Origin: Actinophytocola sp963825445 | GTDB lineage: Bacteria; Actinomycetota; Actinomycetes; Mycobacteriales; Pseudonocardiaceae | Direction of reading: 5' to 3' | Length of the DNA: 64,000 bases | Assembly: GCA_963825445.1 (NCBI GenBank) | Contig: CAWGTM010000024.1 | Coordinates: 310,001 to 374,000 of the forward strand | Part shown: positions 24,028 to 32,548 of the stretch, one piece after another | How the letters are laid out: every line of letters begins with the position of its first letter | Numbering within the stretch: position 1 is the stretch's first letter | Notes under the pieces: generated by a model | What the model was told of the DNA's origin: nothing | The model's database searches: none | What the model saw: only the letters and a program-made list of their open reading frames with translations | Position numbers and translations under genes: made by a program

Positions 24028-25568
24028 GACGTCACCCGCAGGGTCGCCAGGTCCACGTGGTCGTCGTACATCTGGACGGTCACGTCCGGGCCGGTCACGT
24101 AGGTGGTGGGGCTGCCGGCCAGCGGCACGATGTCCGAGCGTTCGAACAGCGAGCGCTGCGCCCGGTCGAACGCCGCGCACCGGGCCGCCTCGTCGGTGGA
24201 GGCCAGGCCCTCGGCGAGCGCGGCCTCGCCCTCCGGGTTGTCCGAGGCGCTGTAGTTGCGGCCGCCGTCCTCGACCGCCGGGCCGATCACCCGGTCGAGC
24301 GAGGCGCTGATGACGCCCACCGAGTTCAGGTCGCCGAGGAACACGATGTCCCAGTCGGTGCCGCCCTCGGCGATCGTGCTCCAGAAGGTGGCGTTGTCGA
24401 CCTTGTTCATGGTCACGTCCGCTCCGGCGTCGGCGAGCACCTGGTAGATGTAGTCGGCCCCGCCGCTGAACTGCCGGTTCGCGGTGTTGCCGATGATCGT
24501 GATGCCGTCGTCCACTTCGGACAGCACCTCGCGCGCGGCCTCCGGGTCGTGCGGCGGCAGCAGGGACCGGTCGGTGTTGACGCAGGCGAAGCTCGCCGGC
24601 GACACCGACGACAGCACCTCGGCCTTGCTGCGACTGAACACCGCGTTGAAGCCGTCCTGGTCGATCGCCATGGCCACCCCTCGCCGCAGGTCGGGCCGGT
24701 CGGCGAACGGGCGTCCCGGCCGCTGGTTGAACACCGCGTAGGTGGTCACCGCGGTCTCCACGTACTGGTGCAGGTCCGGCTGGGCGGTGAACCGGGTGAC
24801 CACGTCCGGGTCGGCGAACTGGCCGAGATCGAGGTCACCGGCCAGGATCTGGTTGGCCACAGTGGACTGATCGGTGGCGATACCCGCCTCGATCTCGCGG
24901 GGTGGTGTGCCGGTCAGCGGGGTGGCGAACTCGGGCCACGCGTCGTACTCGGGGCGCAGCGCGAACGTGTAGCTCAGGCCCTGCTGGGCGTCGGCCACCG
25001 TGTAGGGGCCGGAGAACGCGCCCGGGACCGTGCCGGCCGCCAGACCGTCCACATCGGACAGACCGGCGGGGCAGACGATGCCGGCCTGGGCGATCGCCAG
25101 GCCCTGGGGGAGCGTGGTGAACGGTTGGGACAGTGTCACCCGGACGGTCGGGCCGGAGACCCCGACCTCGACGTCACCGGGGCCGAACACCAGGTTCTTC
25201 CACGTGGACCCGGTTTCGGGGTCGGCGAGTCGGCGCAGCGACGCGGCGACCACGTCCGCCGTGATGGGGGTGTCGTCCGAGCAGGTGGCGTCGTCGCGGA
25301 TGGTGAACGTGTAGTCGGCCGCGGACTCGGTGGTCCAGCTCGACGCGAGGCCGCCCACCAGCTTCTGGTCGACGTCGCGGCGCAGCAGCGTGTCGTAGAG
25401 CAGGCTCGCGATCTGGAAGGTCTGGTGTCCCTGGGCCATCGCCGGGTCGAAGCTCGACGGGTCGCTGTTGAAGACCGTGCGCAGGGTGCCGGTCTCCGCC
25501 GGCCCGGCCGTGGGTGCCGAGCACGCGGTTGCGACGAGGACCGCCACCACGGCGAGGACGCGCCTCAC
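24024..25568 (-). CDS. Peptide-binding lipoprotein of an ABC transporter
   Basis: A 514-residue family-5 solute-binding protein. It begins MRRVLAVVAVLVATAC, a lipoprotein signal whose lipobox ends at Cys17. Family hallmarks are SFDPAMAQGHQTFQIASLLYDTLL, the segment WTTESAADYTFTIRDDATCSDDTPITADVVAASLRRL, and RRGVAMAIDQDGFNAVF. It is anchored outside the membrane and delivers peptides or similar ligands to the permeases. GTG at 25568 overlaps the SDR stop by GTGA. Ligand identity cannot be read from the sequence. Confidence 0.94.
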   Translation of the reverse strand: MRRVLAVVAVLVATACSAPTAGPAETGTLRTVFNSDPSSFDPAMAQGHQTFQIASLLYDTLLRRDVDQKLVGGLASSWTTESAADYTFTIRDDATCSDDTPITADVVAASLRRLADPETGSTWKNLVFGPGDVEVGVSGPTVRVTLSQPFTTLPQGLAIAQAGIVCPAGLSDVDGLAAGTVPGAFSGPYTVADAQQGLSYTFALRPEYDAWPEFATPLTGTPPREIEAGIATDQSTVANQILAGDLDLGQFADPDVVTRFTAQPDLHQYVETAVTTYAVFNQRPGRPFADRPDLRRGVAMAIDQDGFNAVFSRSKAEVLSSVSPASFACVNTDRSLLPPHDPEAAREVLSEVDDGITIIGNTANRQFSGGADYIYQVLADAGADVTMNKVDNATFWSTIAEGGTDWDIVFLGDLNSVGVISASLDRVIGPAVEDGGRNYSASDNPEGEAALAEGLASTDEAARCAAFDRAQRSLFERSDIVPLAGSPTTYVTGPDVTVQMYDDHVDLATLRVTS

Positions 25569-26329
25569 GACGCGCTCCCCTGCAGCGCGGTGGTGGTGGG
25601 GTAGTGCGGCGGGAGGGCGGTGGATCCGGCGGTCGCGCCGCCGTCCACGCGCAGGATGGAGCCGGTGACGAAGCCGGCCTGGTCGCCGGCCAGCCAGACG
25701 ATGGCCGCCGCGATCTCGGCGGGCTGACCGCTGCGGCCGACGGGGTTGGCGGACACGGCGGCCGCGTACTCCGGCGTCACCGGGTTGACGTCGCTGTCCA
25801 CCGTCACGAACCCGGGCGCCACGGCGTTCACCCGCAGCCCCTGCCCGGCCAACTCCACCGCACACGCCTTGGTGAGCATCTCCACGGCGGCCTTGGAGGT
25901 GCAGTAGGCGGCGGCCCCGGGCCGTGCGCGGGTGGCGGCCGAGGAGCTGATGTTCACCACGGCGCCCGGAAGTCCGGCCGCCGCGACCGCCTGGGTGAGC
26001 AGCAGCGGGGCACGCACGTTCACGTTCTGCACCCGGTCCCAGGCCTTGGCGGTCAACTCGGCGAACGGGGTCGCCGGATAGATCCCGGCGGCGTTGACCA
26101 ACACGTCGACCGGCCCGGCCGCGGCGACCGCACGCTTGACCACCTCGCCACACCGCGCGTCGGTCAGGTCGGCGACCAGCGCACGACCTTGGATCGGCGC
26201 CATGGCCATGGTGAGTTCGGCCTCGCGGGCGTCGACGCCGGTGACCGTGTCACCGAGCGCGGCGAAGGCGCGGGCGGCGGCCAGACCGATGCCCCCGGCC
26301 GCGCCGGTGACCAGGACATGCCTACTCAT
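25565..26329 (-). CDS. SDR-family oxidoreductase
   Basis: A 254-residue classical SDR. It has TGAAGGIG at residues 8-15, NAAGIY near 84-89, the catalytic Ser in VNISSSAA and the YxxxK motif YCTSK, then GWhich-type APGFVTVDSD. It is close to FabG-like 3-oxoacyl or sugar dehydrogenases. Both ends overlap neighbours by ATGA/GTGA, so it is fully embedded in the peptide-transport operon. A redox step on an imported compound is implied, but the substrate is unknown. The final 20 residues (TALPPHYPTTTALQGSAS) are a variable tail. Confidence 0.92.
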   Translation of the reverse strand: MSRHVLVTGAAGGIGLAAARAFAALGDTVTGVDAREAELTMAMAPIQGRALVADLTDARCGEVVKRAVAAAGPVDVLVNAAGIYPATPFAELTAKAWDRVQNVNVRAPLLLTQAVAAAGLPGAVVNISSSAATRARPGAAAYCTSKAAVEMLTKACAVELAGQGLRVNAVAPGFVTVDSDVNPVTPEYAAAVSANPVGRSGQPAEIAAAIVWLAGDQAGFVTGSILRVDGGATAGSTALPPHYPTTTALQGSAS

Positions 26330-27201
26330 GGGACCTCCGAAGCGGGAAGTTGGGCGCGGGCGGCGTCGGCGACCTCGGCGTGCGTGCCGAACCAGATGCC
26401 GGAACGACCCGCGATGTGGGCGAGCAGTTCGGCCAGCACCACCAGACGGGAGCGGTGCCCGATCACGTGCGGGTGCAGGGTCAGCTGGAACAGGCCGCCG
26501 GTCGCGTGGGCCGCGTCGAACTCGTCGCGCCAGATCTCCAGGACCGCGCGCGGTGGGACGGAATGCGTTGCCAGATAGGGGTAGTCGTCGCGGATCCACT
26601 CCACCGGCAGCTCCACGATCCCGGTGGGCGAACCGTCGGCCAGCAGCTCGTACGGTTCGTCGTCGGCCATGAGCGACGAGTCGTAGCGCAGGCCGAGCCG
26701 GCGGATGATGTCGAGCGTCGCGTCGGAGAAGTCCCAGCTGGGCGTGCGGATGCCGACCGGGCGGGTGCCGGTGAGCCGGGCGAGCGTGTCGCACGCGCGG
26801 CCGGTGAGGTCCAGCTCCTCGGCCGGGCTGAGCAGCGCGTTGCGTTCGTGGATCCAGCCGTGTGCGGCCACCTCGTGCCCGGCGGCCACGAAGGCCTCGA
26901 TGTCGGCCGGGTGCAGGAGCGCGGACACGGCCGGGACGAAGAACGTGGCCGGCACGCCGTACTCGGCCAGGAGCGCGAGGATCCGCGGCACGCCCACGCG
27001 TGAGCCGTACTCGCCCTGGGCGAGGCGACCGGGGCTGGTCTCGCCGTCGCGCAGGGGGATGGTCTCGTGGTCGGCGTCGAAGGAGATCGCGACGGCGGTC
27101 GTCGCACCGCCCGGCCAGCGCGGCGGCGTGAGGTTCGCCCCGGCCCGCACACGCTCGACGTGCCCGCGCCAGGTCGACTCGTCCCACTCCCACGGGTTCA
27201 T
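26326..27201 (-). CDS. Polysaccharide deacetylase-fold enzyme (PuuE/HpPgdA-like)
   Basis: A 291-residue NodB-homology enzyme. The metal and catalytic motifs SFDADHE (about residues 40-46), HGWIHERN (113-120) and RTPSWDFS (about 153-160) match the subgroup that contains Helicobacter PgdA and allantoinase PuuE rather than secreted chitin deacetylases. There is no signal peptide, so it acts in the cytoplasm, probably hydrolysing a small amide or N-acyl compound. ATG 27201 overlaps the Lrp gene stop by ATGA. In this operon it pairs logically with the M20 amidohydrolase (inference). Confidence 0.88.
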   Translation of the reverse strand: MNPWEWDESTWRGHVERVRAGANLTPPRWPGGATTAVAISFDADHETIPLRDGETSPGRLAQGEYGSRVGVPRILALLAEYGVPATFFVPAVSALLHPADIEAFVAAGHEVAAHGWIHERNALLSPAEELDLTGRACDTLARLTGTRPVGIRTPSWDFSDATLDIIRRLGLRYDSSLMADDEPYELLADGSPTGIVELPVEWIRDDYPYLATHSVPPRAVLEIWRDEFDAAHATGGLFQLTLHPHVIGHRSRLVVLAELLAHIAGRSGIWFGTHAEVADAARAQLPASEVP

Positions 27202-28199
27202 GGCGCGCGCCGCCCGTCCGGGTCGATCCGCACCCAGCCCCGTTTGAGCGTGCGGGCCTGCAGGGTCAGGTCGGCCGCGTGCACCCCGGGCAGCGAGCCG
27301 ACGACCTTGGTCAGGTAGTCGTACAGGTCGCCGTAGCCGGGCAGGACACCGTGCAGGCACAGGTTGAACCGGCCGGTGGTCGCGCTGACGTAGCGGGTGG
27401 ACGGCTCCTTGGCCAGCCGCGTGCCGACGTGCTCGAGTTCGGACGGCTCCACGGTCAGCCACTGCATGAAGTCGACGTCCAGCCCGAGCACCGGCGTCTC
27501 GAACAGCGTGCGGAAACGCAGACATCCCCGCGCCAGCAGGGACTCGACCCGCCGGGCGGCCGTCGACTCGCTGACCCCGACGGCCGCGGCGATCTGCGCG
27601 TAGGTGGCCCGGCCGTCGTCGGCGAGCACCCGCGCGATCGCGAACTCCTGCTCGGTGAGCCGCACGGTCTCGTGCCAGGCGCCGTGGTCGGTGAACTCGG
27701 CGGGGTGACGCAGTCGCGCGGCCGCCTCCGGGCCCAGCAGCCCGGTGTCCCACTCCTCGAAGGCGGAGAACTTGCGGACCACCACCATCGACTCGGTCTC
27801 GACGATGTCGTCCGGCCGGGGGAGATCCTCGACCAGCACCCGCGCGACGTCCTGGTGCCGGCGGACCACGATCTCCGCGGCGACGTCGGCACTACCGGAG
27901 ACCACGGTGACGAAGCGCGTCACGGCCAGCTCGGCCATCGCCTCGGCCACGGCGTTCGCCCGCCCGGGCCGGCACCGCATGCGCAGCACCAGCGAGATGC
28001 CGAGCCCGCAGCGCAGGTGGTCGAGCACTCCGGTGACGCCGACCAGCCGCGACTCGATCAGCTGCTGTCCCCGCCGCGCGACGGTCGACTCCTTGGCATC
28101 GATCACGGCGGCGACCGTCTTCCACGACGCGCGCCCGTTGAGCTGAAGCGCGGCGACGATCCGCCGGTCCATCTCGTCCAGGGTGATCGGTTCTCCCAT
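27198..28199 (-). CDS. Double-domain Lrp/AsnC-family regulator
   Basis: A 333-residue protein that is about twice the usual Lrp length. It carries two AsnC-type helix-turn-helix domains, residues 6-60 (LDEMDRRIVAALQLNGRASWKTVAAVIDAKESTVARR) and about 178-230 (LTEQEFAIARVLADDGRATYAQIAAAVGVSESTAARR), each followed by an Lrp ligand-binding (RAM/ACT-like) region. Such duplicated Lrp proteins occur in actinobacteria. It is the first gene of the nine-gene operon and overlaps the second by ATGA, so it is probably an autoregulated, amino-acid-responsive switch for the cluster. Confidence 0.92.
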   Translation of the reverse strand: MGEPITLDEMDRRIVAALQLNGRASWKTVAAVIDAKESTVARRGQQLIESRLVGVTGVLDHLRCGLGISLVLRMRCRPGRANAVAEAMAELAVTRFVTVVSGSADVAAEIVVRRHQDVARVLVEDLPRPDDIVETESMVVVRKFSAFEEWDTGLLGPEAAARLRHPAEFTDHGAWHETVRLTEQEFAIARVLADDGRATYAQIAAAVGVSESTAARRVESLLARGCLRFRTLFETPVLGLDVDFMQWLTVEPSELEHVGTRLAKEPSTRYVSATTGRFNLCLHGVLPGYGDLYDYLTKVVGSLPGVHAADLTLQARTLKRGWVRIDPDGRRAP

Positions 28200-28352
28200 G
28201 GGAGACCTTTCTACTGGAGTTTTCCCTCATGTCAAGAGTGGAAGATGGTTGAAACCGTCATGCGAGTCGTGCTGCGTGGCTGTTCCACCCACGCTCGGGT
28301 CGACTGTCGGGTGAATAATGACCATTGCCACACCGGCACCCGGTTCGTATCA

Positions 28353-28366
28353 TCGAAGCGATTCGA
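28353..28366. promoter_or_regulatory. LacI-type operator upstream of lacI
   Basis: A perfect 14-bp palindrome TCGAAGCGATTCGA with the central CG step typical of LacI-family sites. It lies 13 bases upstream of the lacI start codon. The same 17-mer TCGAAGCGATTCGACAG is repeated upstream of the binding-protein gene at 29427. This implies autoregulation of the LacI protein. Confidence 0.85.
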
Positions 28367-28379
28367 CAGAGGGGTGCGC

Positions 28380-29387
28380 ATGGTGGCGAAGATCGACGAC
28401 GTGGCTCGCCACGCGGGCGTGGCACCCAGCACTGTCTCCTACGTCCTCAGCGGCAAGCGGTCGATCTCCGAGGAGACCCGGCGGCGGGTGCTGCGCAGCG
28501 TGGAGGTGCTCGGCTACCAGCCGCACGCCGGGGCGCGTTCGCTGGCCAGCAACCGGTCCAACGTCATCGCGCTCGTCGTTCCGCTTCGGGCGGGCATCCA
28601 CGTTCCGGTGATCATGCAGTTCGCCACGGCGGTGGTCACCGCGGCGCGGGCCCACGACCACGACGTGCTGCTGCTGACCCAGGACGAGGGGGTCAGCGGG
28701 CTGCGGCGGGTGGCGGGCACGTCCCTGGTCGACGCGATCATGGTGATGGACGTCGAGCTGAACGACTCGCGGATCCCGGTCCTGCGTGAACTGCGCCGGC
28801 CCGCCGTGCTGATCGGTTTCCCCGCCGACACCGAAGGCCTGACCTGTATAGACCTCGACTTCACGGCGGCCGGCGCCACCTGCGTCGGTCACCTCGCCGG
28901 GCTCGGGCACCGCAGGGTGGCGCTGATCGGTTCGCCACCCCAGGTGTACGAGCGGGGGACCGGGTTCGCCAGCCGGACCACGGCCGGCTTCACCCGCGCG
29001 GCGACCAGGCACAGGCTCTCGGCCAGCGTGCACCCGTGCGAGGCGACACCGGACGCCGCCCGCCGACTGGTCGGCGAGCTGCTCGACGCACACCCGGACC
29101 TCACGGGTGTGGTGGTGCACAACGAACCCGTCGTCGAACCGGTCCTCGCGGCGTTCCGGGAGGCCGGGCGCCGCATCCCGGAGGACCTTTCCGTGGTCGC
29201 GATCTGTCCGGACGAACTCGCCGAGCGCACCACACCGGCGCTGACCTCGGTGGCCATCCCGGCCGAGGAGGTCGGTCGCCAGGCGGTCGGCCTCCTGATG
29301 GCCAAGCTGGCGGGCGACCACGCGCCCACCGAAACCCTGCTGCAACCGAAGCTCACCAAGCGCGCCAGCACCAGCACACCGCAGTAA
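28380..29387 (+). CDS. LacI-family transcriptional regulator
   Basis: A 335-residue repressor with an N-terminal helix-turn-helix (residues 4-50: KIDDVARHAGVAPSTVSYVLSGKRSISEETRRRV) and hinge helix residues, then a periplasmic-binding-like effector domain (about 60-330). ATG 28380 follows AGAGGGG at a good distance; an in-frame GTG at 28374 is an alternative. Its own promoter and that of the following sugar importer carry identical palindromes, so it most likely represses the whole glycan cluster until an oligosaccharide inducer is bound. The inducer, probably a xyloglucan- or xyloside-derived sugar, is inferred from the neighbouring alpha-xylosidase. Confidence 0.94.
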   Translation: MVAKIDDVARHAGVAPSTVSYVLSGKRSISEETRRRVLRSVEVLGYQPHAGARSLASNRSNVIALVVPLRAGIHVPVIMQFATAVVTAARAHDHDVLLLTQDEGVSGLRRVAGTSLVDAIMVMDVELNDSRIPVLRELRRPAVLIGFPADTEGLTCIDLDFTAAGATCVGHLAGLGHRRVALIGSPPQVYERGTGFASRTTAGFTRAATRHRLSASVHPCEATPDAARRLVGELLDAHPDLTGVVVHNEPVVEPVLAAFREAGRRIPEDLSVVAICPDELAERTTPALTSVAIPAEEVGRQAVGLLMAKLAGDHAPTETLLQPKLTKRASTSTPQ

Positions 29388-29426
29388 CCACCCACGACCC
29401 CACACCACCGTGCTCGTCGATCATCG

Positions 29427-29440
29427 TCGAAGCGATTCGA
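29427..29440. promoter_or_regulatory. LacI-type operator upstream of the sugar importer
   Basis: A second copy of the palindrome TCGAAGCGATTCGA, identical over 17 bases to the site in front of lacI. It lies between the lacI stop (29387) and the binding-protein ATG (29475), in the right place to control the downstream importer and glycosidase operon. Confidence 0.88.
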
Positions 29441-29474
29441 CAGCAGTCGACAGCGATCAGTTGGAGGAACAACG

Positions 29475-30770
29475 ATGTTCACACCAGGCAAGGGTGCACG
29501 GCTCGTCGCGGCGCTCGCCGTCACGGCCGCCGCCCTCACCGCGTGCGGCGACGACGCGGGCAGCTCACCGAACGAACTCGTGTTGTGGCACTACGAGGGC
29601 CCCGACAGCGCCATGGGCAAGGCGTGGGCAGCGGCCATCGAGGAGTTCGAACGCACCCACGAGGGGGTGACCGTCAAGTTCGAGGAGAAGGGCTTCGAGC
29701 AGATCCAGAAGACCGCCTCGATGGTCCTGAACTCCGACGAGGCGCCGGACCTCATGGAGTACAACAAGGGCAGCGCCACCGCCGGCCTGTTGTCCAAGCA
29801 GGGGCTGCTCACCGACCTGACGGCCGAGGTGACCGAGCGCGGCTGGGACGACAAGCTGAGCGAGACCGTGCGCACCACCTGCACCTACGACGAGCGCGGC
29901 GTCATGGGCGGTGACAAGTGGTTCGGCGTCCCGAACTACGCCGAGTACACGATGATGTACTACAACAAGAACCTGTTCGAGCAGCACGGTGTCCAGGTGC
30001 CGACGACCTTCGCCGAGCTCACGGCCGCCATGGACGCCTTCGTGGCCGCCGGCGTCACGCCGCTCTCCGTGGGCGGCAAGGAGTACCCGGCGCAGCAGAT
30101 CCTGTACCAGCTCGCCCTGAGCAAGGCGGACCAGTCCTGGGTGAGCGACTTCCAGCAGTACACCGGTGACGTGGACTTCCACGGCGAGGCCTGGACCTAC
30201 GCGGCGAACACCTTCGCCGACTGGGTGGCCAAGGGGTACATCGGCAAGGACGCCGCCGGCGTCGACGCCGAGAACATGGGCGTCTCGTTCATGTCGGGCG
30301 ACTTCCCGATCATGATGTCCGGCAGCTGGTGGTACGGCCGGGTGCAGAGCACGGTCACCGACTTCGAGTGGGAGTCGGCCCTGTGGCCGGACAGCGACCT
30401 CTCGCCCGGCTCCGGCGGCAACCTCTGGGTCGTCCCGCAGGGATCGGACAACAAGGAACTCGCCTACGACTTCATCGAGATCACCATGAGCCAGGCGAAC
30501 CAGAACCTGCTCGGCAACTCCGGCGGCATCCCGGTCGCCGCCGACGTCTCCGCCATCACCGACGAGAAGAGCAAGACGCTGATCGAGAACTTCGAGACGC
30601 TCGTCGACCGTGACGGCCTTGCCTTCTACCCGGACTGGCCGGCGCCCGGCTACTACGACGTGATGGTCTCGGCCACCCAGAAGCTGATCAACGGCAGCGC
30701 CTCCCCCGAGGAGGTACTCGACGAGCTCGCCGGTCCGTACGAGGAGAACCTCGCCAACATCGGCGAGTGA
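29475..30770 (+). CDS. Sugar-binding lipoprotein of a CUT1 ABC importer
   Basis: A 431-residue family-1 solute-binding protein. The signal peptide ends in the lipobox LTAC with Cys24. Family signs are LVLWHYEGPDSAMGKAWAAAIEEFERTHEGVTVKFEE and GVPNYAEYTMMYYNKNLFEQHGV. It captures an oligosaccharide outside the cell and hands it to the two permeases. ATG 29475 has a strong GGAGGAAC. The stop overlaps the permease GTG by GTGA. The cluster content suggests a xylose-bearing beta-glucan oligosaccharide as ligand (inference). Confidence 0.94.
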   Translation: MFTPGKGARLVAALAVTAAALTACGDDAGSSPNELVLWHYEGPDSAMGKAWAAAIEEFERTHEGVTVKFEEKGFEQIQKTASMVLNSDEAPDLMEYNKGSATAGLLSKQGLLTDLTAEVTERGWDDKLSETVRTTCTYDERGVMGGDKWFGVPNYAEYTMMYYNKNLFEQHGVQVPTTFAELTAAMDAFVAAGVTPLSVGGKEYPAQQILYQLALSKADQSWVSDFQQYTGDVDFHGEAWTYAANTFADWVAKGYIGKDAAGVDAENMGVSFMSGDFPIMMSGSWWYGRVQSTVTDFEWESALWPDSDLSPGSGGNLWVVPQGSDNKELAYDFIEITMSQANQNLLGNSGGIPVAADVSAITDEKSKTLIENFETLVDRDGLAFYPDWPAPGYYDVMVSATQKLINGSASPEEVLDELAGPYEENLANIGE

Positions 30771-31720
30771 CACGGATGGCACTTCGTACCGAGCCGGCCC
30801 GGACAGGGCCGGCCGGGCAGGTGACCGGCCGGCCGCGGGCTCGCCGAGGCCAGGCCGGCTACCTGCCCTACCTGGTTCCCGCGGCACTGCTGTTCGTCGC
30901 CGTCATCGCGGTGCCGCTCGTCATGAACATCGGGATCAGCTTCACCCGGTGGCAGGGCGTCGGCGACCCCGAGTGGGTGGGGGCGGAGCAGTACCAGAAG
31001 CTGTTCACCGACGCGACGTTCTGGCTGTCCTTCCGCAACAACCTGGCCCTGATCGTGGCGATGGCCGTCATCCCGACGTTCTTCGGGCTGCTCCTGGCGA
31101 CCGCGTTGTTCGACGTGGTGTCCAAGCGGATCGGCCAGCGGTCGACCACCTTTCTGCGCGCCTCGTTCTACCTGCCGCAGGTGCTGCCGGCAGTGGTGGC
31201 GGGCGTGGTGTGGGGCTGGATCCTGCACCCCGAGTACGGATCGGTGAACGCGCTGCTGCGGGCGGTCGGGCTGGACTCGTGGACGCAGAACTGGCTGGGT
31301 GACGAGAAGACCGCGCTGCTGTCGGTGATGGGGGTGGTGGTGTGGATCCAGATCGGCTACCCACTGGTGATCTTCATGGCCGGGCTGCAACGGGTCGACC
31401 CCGAGTTGTACGAGGCCGCGGCACTCGACGGCGCCTCGTGGTGGCGTCGACTGTGGTCGGTCACCGTGCCGCAGATCCGGCCCGAGATCTTCGTGGTCCT
31501 GCTGACGTGCACGATCGCCGCGCTGAAGTCGTTCGACAAGATCTACGTCCTGACCAGGGGCGGACCGGGCGGGACGACGATCGTGCCGGCGTACTTCTCG
31601 TACCAGAACTTCTTCGAGAAGGCGAACGTCGGCTACGGCGCGGCCATCGCCACCGTGCTGACCGTGGTCATCATGGGCCTGGCCTTCCTGTTCCTGCGGG
31701 CACAGAACAAGGAGGGCTGA
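30767..31720 (+). CDS. Sugar ABC transporter permease, MalF type
   Basis: A 317-residue permease with six helices. The N-terminus is LPYLVPAALLFVAVIAVPLVMNIGISFTRWQG and the EAA loop is YEAAALDGASWWRRLWSVTVPQIRPE, which contacts the ATPase. GTG 30767 overlaps the binding-protein stop; ATG 30776 is an alternative. It pairs with the next gene. No ATP-binding subunit is encoded in the cluster, so a shared MsmK-like ATPase encoded elsewhere must drive it, as known for Streptomyces sugar importers. Confidence 0.94.
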   Translation: MTRMALRTEPARTGPAGQVTGRPRARRGQAGYLPYLVPAALLFVAVIAVPLVMNIGISFTRWQGVGDPEWVGAEQYQKLFTDATFWLSFRNNLALIVAMAVIPTFFGLLLATALFDVVSKRIGQRSTTFLRASFYLPQVLPAVVAGVVWGWILHPEYGSVNALLRAVGLDSWTQNWLGDEKTALLSVMGVVVWIQIGYPLVIFMAGLQRVDPELYEAAALDGASWWRRLWSVTVPQIRPEIFVVLLTCTIAALKSFDKIYVLTRGGPGGTTIVPAYFSYQNFFEKANVGYGAAIATVLTVVIMGLAFLFLRAQNKEG

Positions 31721-31723
31721 GCC

Positions 31724-32548
31724 ATGCGGACGACTCTCGGCCACCGCCTCGTCTTCGGCGTCCTCATGGTGCTCGCCGTCGGCATGCTGTTCCCGTTCCT
31801 GCTGGTCGTGTTCAACGCGATCAAGTCGCCGGCCGAGTACGCGGCGAACGGTCCGCTGGCGCTGCCGGACGGCGTGTACTTCCAGGGCATCCTGGACTTC
31901 TGGACGCGCGTCGACTTCACGCAGAAGCTCTTCAACAGCACGGTGATCAGCGGCTCGGTCGCGGTGTTCGCGGTGCTCGTGTCGATCGTCACCGCCTACG
32001 CGGTCGGCATCGGCCGGGTCCGGGGTCGCGTGTGGATCGTCGCGGTCTTCCTGCTGGCCAACCTGATGCCCCAGGAAGTCCTGGTCTACCCGCTCTACTT
32101 CCTCGCGAAGGAGTTCGACCTCTACGACACGAAGCTCGCCGTGATCATCATCTTCACGGCGGTCCAGAGCGCGTTCGGCACCTACCTGTTCTCCTCGGTG
32201 CTGTCCACGTTCCCCAGGGAGATCCTTGAGGCGGCCCGGATCGACGGCCTCAACAGGTGGCAGATCCTGTGGCGGGTGGTCGTACCGATCAGCTGGCCGA
32301 CGCTCAGCGTGATGCTGGTCTTCTTCTTCATCTGGACGTGGAACGAGTTCTTCATCCCCCTGATCATGTTGATCTCCAACGACAACCAGACCGTTCCCGT
32401 GGCACTCGGTGTGCTGCAGGGCCAACGGCTGATGGACGCGACGGCGCAGAGCGCGTCCGCACTGCTCGGCATCGTGCCGGCGGTGGTGTTCTTCCTGATC
32501 TTCCAGCGGACACTGACCCGCGGTATCGCGGTAGGGGCGGTCAAATGA
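31724..32548 (+). CDS. Sugar ABC transporter permease, MalG type
   Basis: A 274-residue permease with six helices, starting with ATG 3 bases after the preceding permease stop. Family signs are LLVVFNAIKSPAEY near the N-terminus and the EAA loop ILEAARIDGLNRWQILWRVVVPISWPTL. It completes the membrane part of the importer. Its stop overlaps the alpha-xylosidase ATG by ATGA, tying uptake directly to hydrolysis of the imported sugar. Confidence 0.95.
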   Translation: MRTTLGHRLVFGVLMVLAVGMLFPFLLVVFNAIKSPAEYAANGPLALPDGVYFQGILDFWTRVDFTQKLFNSTVISGSVAVFAVLVSIVTAYAVGIGRVRGRVWIVAVFLLANLMPQEVLVYPLYFLAKEFDLYDTKLAVIIIFTAVQSAFGTYLFSSVLSTFPREILEAARIDGLNRWQILWRVVVPISWPTLSVMLVFFFIWTWNEFFIPLIMLISNDNQTVPVALGVLQGQRLMDATAQSASALLGIVPAVVFFLIFQRTLTRGIAVGAVK

